Positions 1-5,087 of a DNA stretch of 5,087 nucleotides are shown in pieces (the first letter of the stretch is position 1; each line of letters begins with the position of its first letter). A model generated the notes under the pieces. It was not told the DNA's origin and ran no database searches. It saw only the letters and a program-made list of their open reading frames with translations. The DNA is from Sphingomonadales bacterium (GTDB taxonomy: Bacteria > Pseudomonadota > Alphaproteobacteria > Sphingomonadales > Emcibacteraceae), in assembly GCA_011051815.1 (NCBI GenBank), contig DRKK01000017.1:1-5087 (forward strand). The letters are read 5' to 3'. The position numbers and the translations under genes are program-made.

Positions 1-296
1 ATTTCTTTATGTTCCGCAAATATTTTTGCAAGCTGCCGTGCTATTTCAGCGGACCCCATCATGCCGACCTTGATGGCATCCGGGGTAATATCATCCAACA
101 CTGCCCGGACCTGAGCCGCGACCAGTTCTGCATCTACCGGATGCACCTCATAAACCTGCCGGGTATTTTGGACGGTAAGAGCGGTAATCGCGGCCATGGC
201 ATAGCCGCCCAAGGCGGATATGGTTTTTATGTCCGCCTGAATCCCCGCGCCGCCGCTGGGGTCAGACCCGGCGATGGTTAAGATTTTTCCATGCAT
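1..296 (-). CDS. thiD: Hydroxymethylpyrimidine / phosphomethylpyrimidine kinase ThiD, N-terminal part (cut by left edge)
   Basis: ThiD is a cytoplasmic ribokinase-family enzyme that phosphorylates HMP and then HMP-phosphate, giving HMP-PP for thiamine synthesis. The 98 visible codons begin MHGKILTIAGSDPSGGAGIQ, the family's hallmark N-terminus: a beta strand followed by the glycine-rich GSDPSGGAG segment at residues 10-18. They continue with ADIKTISALGGY (21-32), the LTVQNT segment (40-45, its Gln being the usual pyrimidine-binding residue) and IKVGMMGS (75-82). The ATP-binding and catalytic C-terminal half lies beyond the window. The ATG at 296-294 is the only reasonable start, because an in-frame TAA sits at 308-306 and no other start lies between. 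The upstream Shine-Dalgarno is weak (AGGT about 15 bases away). The gene starts 17 bases after the glmM stop with no terminator visible between, so co-transcription with glmM is likely. No other thiamine gene is in view. Confidence 0.93.
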   Translation of the reverse strand, partial: MHGKILTIAGSDPSGGAGIQADIKTISALGGYAMAAITALTVQNTRQVYEVHPVDAELVAAQVRAVLDDITPDAIKVGMMGSAEIARQLAKIFAEHKE

Positions 297-313
297 TTTT
301 CGGATTTATTGAC

Positions 314-1663
314 CTAGGTTGATAATTCTTCCACGGTGGAGACAATATCATCCACAACCGCCGTAATCAACTTGTCATCCTGTCCCTCAGCCATCACCCG
401 GATCAAGGGTTCTGTGCCGGATTTACGGATCACCACCCGGCCACTGCCATTCAGGCGGCTTTCACCTTCTGAAATAGCTTCTTTCACACGCGGTACTTCC
501 AAGGGGTCAGTCCCCGGTGCGTAACGTACATTCTTTAAAAGCTGTGGATAGGGGGTATAAAGATTACAAATCTCACTGACCGGCTTTTCAGATGTGACCA
601 GAACCGACAAAATCTGTAACGCCGCAATCAGGCCATCTCCCGTTGTGGCAAAATCATTCAACACAATATGACCAGACTGTTCGCCGCCCAGATTAAGACC
701 CTTTTCCCGCATGGCTTCCACCACGTAACGGTCACCAACCTGAGTACGGATCAGGTCAAGGCCAATGGTTTCCAGATATTTCTCAAGCCCCAGATTGGAC
801 ATGATTGTGGTCACAATCGCATCCCCACTGAGCTTATCGGTGCTTTTCATGTAATTGGCCACGGTCGCCATAAGCTGGTCGCCGTCAATAATCCGGCCCT
901 TTTCATCACAAATGATCAGGCGATCCGCATCCCCGTCAAGGGCGATACCTATGTCCGCATTGTGAAGCAACACATTCTCACAAATCAACTCGGGATAGGT
1001 AGAGCCGCATTTATCGTTGATATTCTTGCCATTGGGGCTAACCCCGATCGCGACCACCTCTGCGCCCAATTCCCACAGGACACTCGGGGCGGTGCGGTAA
1101 GCCGCGCCATTAGCGCAATCCAGAACAATCTTGAGGCCATCAAGGCGCTGATTCTTCGGGAAAGTATTTTTGGCAAATTCCATATAACGGCCCACGGCAT
1201 TCTTCAAGCGTTGCGCCCGGCCCAGTTTTTCCGATGGCACCAGATGGTCCGCATAGCCATTATCCATACGCCGCTCTATCTCAAGCTCAATGTCATCGGA
1301 CAGCTTATAGCCATCCGGACCAAAGAGTTTCAAACCATTATCCTGAAACGGATTGTGGGACGCGGAAATCATCACCCCCAGATCGGCCCGTAATGACCGG
1401 GTCAACATAGCCACCGCCGGGGTCGGCATGGGGCCAACCATAATCACATCCATACCCATGGATATAAAACCGGATGCCAGAGCGGGTTCCAGCATATAAC
1501 CGGACAGCCTCGTATCCTTGCCGATAACCACCCGGTGCTGATGATCGCCCCGTGTGAAATGTTTGGCCGCCGCCATACCCACGCGCATGGCGATTTCCGC
1601 TGTCATACTTCCCTCATTCGCCGTGCCGCGAATACCGTCCGTACCAAAATATTTCCGTGTCAT
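314..1663 (-). CDS. glmM: Phosphoglucosamine mutase GlmM
   Basis: GlmM converts glucosamine-6-phosphate to glucosamine-1-phosphate in the cytoplasm, the step before GlmU makes UDP-GlcNAc for peptidoglycan and lipopolysaccharide. The 449-residue protein has the family's usual length and all four signature regions. These are the N-terminal YFGTDGIRG (5-13), the active-site loop ISASHNP (99-105, with Ser102 the residue phosphorylated in the family), the metal loop LDGDADR (242-248, Asp243/245/247), the sugar-binding GGEQSGH (326-332), and the phosphate-binding [12 protein letters not shown] (413-424). The start chosen is the ATG at 1663-1661, which puts YFGTDGIRG at the normal position. An in-frame ATG at 1753 would add 30 residues (with Cys, Lys and Asn) that resemble no GlmM N-terminus, so I read that stretch as untranslated leader. 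The Shine-Dalgarno is weak (AAAAAAGA). The gene lies 126 bases after folP and just before thiD. Catalytic residues are intact. The enzyme is normally activated by serine phosphorylation; nothing in the sequence shows further control. Confidence 0.97.
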   Translation of the reverse strand: MTRKYFGTDGIRGTANEGSMTAEIAMRVGMAAAKHFTRGDHQHRVVIGKDTRLSGYMLEPALASGFISMGMDVIMVGPMPTPAVAMLTRSLRADLGVMISASHNPFQDNGLKLFGPDGYKLSDDIELEIERRMDNGYADHLVPSEKLGRAQRLKNAVGRYMEFAKNTFPKNQRLDGLKIVLDCANGAAYRTAPSVLWELGAEVVAIGVSPNGKNINDKCGSTYPELICENVLLHNADIGIALDGDADRLIICDEKGRIIDGDQLMATVANYMKSTDKLSGDAIVTTIMSNLGLEKYLETIGLDLIRTQVGDRYVVEAMREKGLNLGGEQSGHIVLNDFATTGDGLIAALQILSVLVTSEKPVSEICNLYTPYPQLLKNVRYAPGTDPLEVPRVKEAISEGESRLNGSGRVVIRKSGTEPLIRVMAEGQDDKLITAVVDDIVSTVEELST

Positions 1664-1789
1664 GTTGTTATCTTTTTTATAGTCGTTTTCTGGGTTTACT
1701 GTTCTTATTAACATGCAGTTCTTAATACATGCTGAACAAGGAATATAAAACACTGTAACTAAGTCTGTAATATGACAAAAAGACTAATT
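1664..1789 (-). promoter_or_regulatory. folP-glmM intergenic region, possible glmM promoter
   Basis: This AT-rich 126-base gap lies between two genes of the same direction and could carry a separate promoter for glmM-thiD. The best sigma70-like match on the minus strand is ATTACA (1771-1766), an 18-base spacer, then TATATT (1747-1742). The -10 matches the consensus at 5 of 6 positions, the -35 at only 4 of 6. A start would then fall near 1735 and give a leader of about 70 bases containing the tandem repeat at 1701-1732. TTGTCA (1778-1773) is a better -35 but has no fitting -10. There is no hairpin with a following T-run, so read-through from folP is also possible. The promoter call is an inference from short matches only. 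Confidence 0.25.
1701..1732 (-). repeat. Imperfect tandem direct repeat in the folP-glmM gap
   Basis: Read on the minus strand, GCATGTATTAAGAAC (1732-1718) is followed after one T by GCATGTTAATAAGAAC (1716-1701). The two copies share GCATGT at one end and AAGAAC at the other, with a small difference in the A/T-rich middle. The period is about 16 bases. This is not a simple-sequence run. It lies 38 bases upstream of the glmM start codon, so it could be a protein-binding site or leader element. No known regulator is recognised. The repeat itself is directly visible; any function is speculation. Confidence 0.55.
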
Positions 1790-2863
1790 TTAACGAATAA
1801 TAAGACTATCCCGCATCTGCCGACTTTCGAGGACATCGTGGACCCGTAAAATCTGAACACCCTGATCATAGCCCATCTGCCCGAAAGCCAGCGACCCGGC
1901 AAGCCGTTCCGATGCCTGTTCGGCTCCCGTAATATGACCAATGAAGCGTTTGCGCGAAACACCAAGCAATATGAGTACGCCAAGCCCGTGAAATAAAGAC
2001 AAATTGTCTATCAGCGCAATATTATGAGCCGTGGTCTTGCCAAAGCCGATTCCTGGATCAATGATCACCCGTTCCCGATCAATACCCGCATTGTGGCATA
2101 TTTCCAGCCGCTGTTCCAGATAATCATACACATCAGGAACCACATGATCATAGCGAGGGTCATCCTGCATATTTTCCGGTGTATTCTGGGCATGCATAAG
2201 AATGACCGGGCAATCCAGTCCGGCCACATAGTCAAGGGCCTCTGCGTCATGGCTCAGGGCGCTGACATCATTAATGATGCTGGCCCCGGCTTTTATGGCC
2301 TGTCGCATTACCTCTGTATTGCGTGTATCAATTGATATGGGCACCATGATGTCTGACAGCCCCTCAATCACCGGAATCACCCGGCTTAATTCTTCACGGA
2401 TCGTGACTTTTTTGGCGCCGGGTCGCGTTGACTCGCCGCCAATATCAATGAGATCCGCCCCCTCCCGTATCAGACGATGGGCATGGGCCACGGCCTTGGT
2501 CACGCTGTCATATTGTCCACCATCAGAAAAACTGTCCGGCGTCACATTAACTATGCCCTGAAGATAAGGCCCGTCAGATCCGATATTTTTCAAAACAGGG
2601 CGCGCGCGGCAAATATTCTCAACGACTTGTGAGAGGTATGCCTGCTCATGCGCAGGCAATCCGGCGCGATATGTTTCAAGCTCACAAACCGGAACCATAT
2701 CCTGTCTTGATCCTATGCGGTTAAAAATCCGCACCATACCAAAGGCCAGAGGTCCGCCGGCCAGAAGGTGAGCCTTACCCGCCGCCACGGCCTCCAAAGC
2801 AACACAGCCCCTGAGAAATCCCAGAGGCTGTATATAAATTTTATCGTGGGCCGTGCCGTGCAT
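1790..2863 (-). CDS. folP: Dihydropteroate synthase FolP with N-terminal extension
   Basis: FolP condenses p-aminobenzoate with dihydropterin pyrophosphate to form 7,8-dihydropteroate in folate synthesis and is the sulfonamide target. The protein has 357 residues against about 280 for the E. coli type. The TIM-barrel catalytic domain begins near residue 95 and shows GIVNVTPDSFSDGG (103-116), DIGGESTRPGA (140-150), SIDT (177-180), ND at 198-199, DPGIGFGKT (269-277), LGVSRKRFIG (300-309, catalytic-type Lys305) and RVHDV (340-344). The extra 90-odd residues include YIQPLGFL and LLAGGPLAFGMVRIF, a pattern I associate with other alphaproteobacterial FolP proteins. This supports the ATG at 2863-2861 over internal starts. 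One segment reads MHAQNTP where many homologues have MHMQGTP. The start codon lies three bases after the ftsH stop, in the same frame, without a clear Shine-Dalgarno, which suggests translational coupling. The loop residues Phe112 and Pro148, positions linked to sulfonamide resistance when changed, look wild-type. Confidence 0.96.
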   Translation of the reverse strand: MHGTAHDKIYIQPLGFLRGCVALEAVAAGKAHLLAGGPLAFGMVRIFNRIGSRQDMVPVCELETYRAGLPAHEQAYLSQVVENICRARPVLKNIGSDGPYLQGIVNVTPDSFSDGGQYDSVTKAVAHAHRLIREGADLIDIGGESTRPGAKKVTIREELSRVIPVIEGLSDIMVPISIDTRNTEVMRQAIKAGASIINDVSALSHDAEALDYVAGLDCPVILMHAQNTPENMQDDPRYDHVVPDVYDYLEQRLEICHNAGIDRERVIIDPGIGFGKTTAHNIALIDNLSLFHGLGVLILLGVSRKRFIGHITGAEQASERLAGSLAFGQMGYDQGVQILRVHDVLESRQMRDSLIIR

Positions 2864-2866
2864 TGC

Positions 2867-4801
2867 TTAATTTTCAGGAACGGGATCGGACCCAATACGC
2901 CCGTCTTTACCCTTGGTCGGCGCACTACCTGCCGATGGCACAGACCCCGCATGAGGCGTGTCTTCAGAACTGTCATCATCGGACAGGTCCTTGTTGATGT
3001 CCTTACCGGCAATAATAGCGGCAATATCCTCACCGGTCAGGGTTTCATATTCCAGAAGCGCATTGCCCAACTTGTCCAGAAGTTCTTTATGATCAGTACA
3101 TATTTTCTTTGCCCGCTCATAGCTTTCATCCACAATCCGGCGCACTTCCTCATCAATGATCTTTGCGGTTTCATCAGAAATATCGTGGCTTCGGGATACG
3201 GAATGGCCCAGGAATACTTCTTCCTGATTATCGCCGTACTGCAACATCCCCAGTTTGTCACTCATACCCCATTTGGTCACCATGGACCGGGCCAGTTTTG
3301 TTGCCATGGCAATATCACCAGACGCTCCGGAAGATACCTTGTCATAGCCAAAACAGATTTCTTCAGCCACGCGTCCGCCCATGGCTACGGCCAGATCCGC
3401 ATACATTTTTTCCCGGGCATAGGAATAGCTGTCCCGTTCCGGCAGACGCATCACCATACCAAGGGCGCGGCCCCGGGGAATGATTGTCGCCTTGTGAATG
3501 GGATCAGACGCCGGGCATTTTACCGCCACCAAGGCATGTCCGGCTTCATGGAAGGCGGTCATGCGTTTTTCTTCTTCGGTCATCACCATGGATCGCCGTT
3601 CGGCGCCCATCATAACCTTATCTTTGGCATCCTCAAAATCGATCATACTGATCACCCGCTTGCCTTTTCGCGCGGCAAGAAGGGCGGCTTCATTAACCAG
3701 ATTGGCAAGATCGGCACCGGAAAAGCCGGGCGTGCCGCGTGCTATGGTCCGGATATTTACATCAGCGGCCAGTTTTGGTGTTTTACGGATATGGACTTTC
3801 AGGATTTTCTCCCGGCCAATAATATCCGGGTTAGGGACCACGACCTGACGGTCAAAACGGCCCGGACGCAGCAAAGCCGGGTCCAGAACATCGGGGCGGT
3901 TGGTCGCCGCCACAAGGATCACGCCTTCATTGGATTCGAACCCGTCCATTTCCACAAGAAGCTGGTTCAAAGTCTGTTCCCGCTCATCATTACCGCCGCC
4001 AAGGCCCGCGCCCCGGTGACGACCCACCGCATCAATTTCATCAATGAATATAATACACGGCGCATTCTTTTTGGCCTGTTCAAACATGTCGCGGACCCGG
4101 CTCGCACCCACGCCGACAAACATCTCTACAAAATCAGAACCTGAAATAGTGAAGAAAGGCACATTGGCCTCCCCCGCAATGGCCCGCGCCAACAGGGTTT
4201 TACCCGTACCGGGTGGTCCCACCAGCAAGGCACCTTTTGGAATTTTACCGCCGAGCCGTTCAAATTTCTGAGGGTCCTGAAGGAACTCTACGATTTCTTC
4301 CAGTTCCTCCTTGGCTTCGTCAATACCGGCCACATCTTCAAAGGTGACCCGACCATGGGTTTCATTGAGCAGCTTCGCCTTGGACTTGCCAAAGCCCATG
4401 GCTTTGTTGCCGCCGCCCTGCATCTGGCGCATGAAGAAAATCCACACCCCGATCAGAATAATCATAGGCAGTGCGCTTAAAAAGTAACTTAAGAACCCAC
4501 CCTTATCCACCGGGACCGCCGTAATCGCCACGCCCTTGGAGCGCAAATCGCCAACCAAATTTGGATATTCCGGCGCAAAAGTATGGAATTTACCAGACGT
4601 ACCAGAGGCAGTATTAAATTCGCCAACAATATCCCTGCCCTGAATCGTCACCTTAGAAATCTGCCCCGCCGAAACCTTGTCAAGAAAAGCGGAGAAATCA
4701 ATTTCTGCATTGGCCCCCTGACGCGCGCCGCCATTCAGCGCGGAATAAAGAGTCAAAAGTAAAATTATGATAATCGCCCATAAAGCAATATTACGTCCCA
4801 T
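2867..4801 (-). CDS. ftsH: ATP-dependent zinc metalloprotease FtsH
   Basis: FtsH is a hexameric inner-membrane AAA+ protease that degrades misassembled membrane proteins and regulators; in other Proteobacteria these include sigma32 and LpxC. The 644-residue length is normal. In order, it shows a first transmembrane helix (about 6-22), a periplasmic domain (about 25-102) and a second helix (about 104-124). The ATPase domain has Walker A GPPGTGKT (195-202), the pore loop FVGVG (228-232), Walker B IIFIDEID (250-257) and arginine fingers in LLRPGRFDR (Arg312, Arg315). The zinc site is HEAGH (418-422), with the likely third ligand Asp496 in SGASGD. The acidic, Ser/Pro/Gly-rich tail from about 604 (SDDDSSED, then SVPSAGSAP) is low-complexity and typical of variable FtsH ends. 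The ATG at 4801 places the first helix correctly; a GAAAG 11 bases upstream is the best ribosome site. A 142-base gap separates it from the upstream gene, so it probably has its own promoter. All catalytic residues are present. Confidence 0.98.
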   Translation of the reverse strand: MGRNIALWAIIIILLLTLYSALNGGARQGANAEIDFSAFLDKVSAGQISKVTIQGRDIVGEFNTASGTSGKFHTFAPEYPNLVGDLRSKGVAITAVPVDKGGFLSYFLSALPMIILIGVWIFFMRQMQGGGNKAMGFGKSKAKLLNETHGRVTFEDVAGIDEAKEELEEIVEFLQDPQKFERLGGKIPKGALLVGPPGTGKTLLARAIAGEANVPFFTISGSDFVEMFVGVGASRVRDMFEQAKKNAPCIIFIDEIDAVGRHRGAGLGGGNDEREQTLNQLLVEMDGFESNEGVILVAATNRPDVLDPALLRPGRFDRQVVVPNPDIIGREKILKVHIRKTPKLAADVNIRTIARGTPGFSGADLANLVNEAALLAARKGKRVISMIDFEDAKDKVMMGAERRSMVMTEEEKRMTAFHEAGHALVAVKCPASDPIHKATIIPRGRALGMVMRLPERDSYSYAREKMYADLAVAMGGRVAEEICFGYDKVSSGASGDIAMATKLARSMVTKWGMSDKLGMLQYGDNQEEVFLGHSVSRSHDISDETAKIIDEEVRRIVDESYERAKKICTDHKELLDKLGNALLEYETLTGEDIAAIIAGKDINKDLSDDDSSEDTPHAGSVPSAGSAPTKGKDGRIGSDPVPEN

Positions 4802-4943
4802 ATTTCACGCATCTTTCAAATATCAATTTGTTATCAGAAGAATATTTTCTTCCGCTATCTCCCATAAGTAAGACTTTTTGCATATCAAACAAGCCAATAT
4901 GGGCGTTTTTATTATATTATTTGTATATTATAGGCCATTTCTG
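4802..4943 (-). promoter_or_regulatory. ftsH upstream region with promoter-like and inverted-repeat elements
   Basis: This AT-rich gap separates the probable tilS stop from the ftsH start. Two exact TATAAT hexamers occur on the minus strand (4932-4927 and 4916-4911), but neither has a good -35 at 16-18 bases. TTGATA (4888-4883) matches a -35 at 5 of 6 positions but is followed by only TATGGG after 16 bases. A near-palindrome GCCCATATTGGC lies at 4904-4893. Two stem-loops follow nearer the gene, at 4854-4835 and 4830-4817. No hairpin with a T-run marks a terminator for the upstream gene. A promoter for ftsH is likely from the spacing and composition, but its exact position is unresolved. A heat-shock (sigma32) promoter would be expected biologically, yet I cannot point to a convincing match. 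Confidence 0.4.
4835..4854 (-). other. Inverted repeat (GAAGAA-AATA-TTCTTC) in the ftsH leader
   Basis: On the minus strand GAAGAA is followed by the tetraloop AATA and TTCTTC, a perfect 6-bp stem. As RNA it extends through a G-U and a C-G pair to 8 bp (CGGAAGAA with TTCTTCTG). It ends 33 bases before the ftsH ATG. A second, weaker element follows four bases later: CAAAT-TGAT-ATTTG at 4830-4817, whose last G begins the presumed GAAAG ribosome site. No T-run follows, so it is not an intrinsic terminator. It could be an operator or a leader-RNA structure, or chance in AT-rich DNA. Confidence 0.4.
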
Positions 4944-5087
4944 TTATTTTACAGCCAAATCATTGACAAAATGTTGCTTAAGCCGGGCCTGAAAGCCAGT
5001 TCCTTCAAAACCCGGGATAAAATTTGGCAAAATCACCTCGCCGGTGTCCGTTATGATACAGGGCAAACTGTCCCGAACAACTTTGGC
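4944..5087 (-). CDS. tilS: Probable tRNA(Ile)-lysidine synthetase TilS, C-terminal end (cut by right edge)
   Basis: An open frame enters from the right edge and ends at TAA (4946-4944), giving 47 visible residues that begin AKVVRDSLPCIITDTGEVIL and end FQARLKQHFVNDLAVK. The segment V-R-D-S-L-P followed by a short hydrophobic strand, then G-E-V and another strand, resembles the end of the TilS C-terminal domain. TilS also commonly lies directly upstream of ftsH in Alphaproteobacteria. If correct, the enzyme converts the wobble cytidine of the CAU-anticodon isoleucine tRNA to lysidine using ATP. The catalytic N-terminal PP-loop domain is outside the window, so the name rests on a short tail and gene order. 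An unrelated protein cannot be excluded. Confidence 0.65.
   Translation of the reverse strand, partial: AKVVRDSLPCIITDTGEVILPNFIPGFEGTGFQARLKQHFVNDLAVK

Noticed and set aside
9..281. A 90-codon plus-strand open frame at the left edge
   Set aside because: It lies antisense to thiD in the same register, and the thiD reading on the minus strand is unmistakable.
668..1393. A 241-codon open frame on the plus strand opposite glmM
   Set aside because: It is again in the codon-on-codon antisense register, explained by the lack of TTA, CTA and TCA codons in glmM. It has no ribosome site or recognisable domain.
1762..1785. Inverted repeat AGTCT...AGACT just after the folP stop as a possible terminator
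   Set aside because: The stem is only 5 bp with a 14-base loop and no T-run after it, so it does not look like an intrinsic terminator.
2768..4144. A 458-codon open frame on the plus strand opposite ftsH and the start of folP
   Set aside because: It is exactly codon-on-codon antisense to ftsH. In that register its stops correspond to TTA, CTA and TCA codons in ftsH, which are scarce here, so the open frame is a by-product of codon use. The translation (His-, Phe- and Gly-rich) resembles no known protein.
4890..4893. CTTG as the -35 core of a sigma32 promoter for ftsH
   Set aside because: No CCCCAT- or CTATAT-like -10 lies at the right distance; CTTAT follows only after about 21 bases. A heat-shock promoter is biologically plausible but not supported by this match.
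1..5087. The whole window as a possible undescribed multi-gene system
   Set aside because: Every gene is recognised as housekeeping in a commonly seen order. There are no unknown proteins, mobile elements, unusual RNA genes or repeat arrays.

Overview
This window looks like a housekeeping stretch of an alphaproteobacterial chromosome. All genes lie on the minus strand, so transcription runs from the right end to the left. The order, read in that direction, is tilS (C-terminal end only) - ftsH - folP - glmM - thiD (N-terminal part only). This order is familiar from many Alphaproteobacteria. The long N-terminal domain on FolP and the FtsH and GlmM sequences fit that class. Base composition is moderate, Shine-Dalgarno sequences are weak throughout, and the exact genus cannot be read from the sequence. 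A marine Emcibacter/Kordiimonas-like lineage is only a guess.

Layout from right to left: 4944-5087 holds the last 47 codons of a probable tRNA(Ile)-lysidine synthetase. 4802-4943 is an AT-rich intergenic leader in front of ftsH, with two TATAAT-like hexamers and two consecutive small inverted repeats. 2867-4801 is a complete membrane AAA+ protease gene, ftsH. folP (1790-2863) follows after only three bases and in the same reading frame as ftsH. A 126-base gap (1664-1789) then carries a weak promoter candidate and an imperfect tandem repeat. glmM (314-1663) is complete, and thiD begins 17 bases after it and runs off the left edge.

The genes do not form one pathway. They combine tRNA modification (TilS), membrane protein quality control (FtsH), folate synthesis (FolP), the amino-sugar branch to UDP-GlcNAc for peptidoglycan and LPS (GlmM), and thiamine pyrimidine phosphorylation (ThiD). 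The short ftsH-folP and glmM-thiD junctions suggest co-transcription. The two wider gaps are the likely sites of independent promoters.

I found no mobile element, CRISPR array, tRNA or rRNA gene, toxin or defence gene, or unknown protein-coding gene. I see no evidence for an undescribed multi-gene system. The observations worth a second look are small: the ftsH leader repeats, the folP-glmM tandem repeat, the in-frame ftsH/folP junction, the extended FolP N-terminus and its variant substrate-loop motif.
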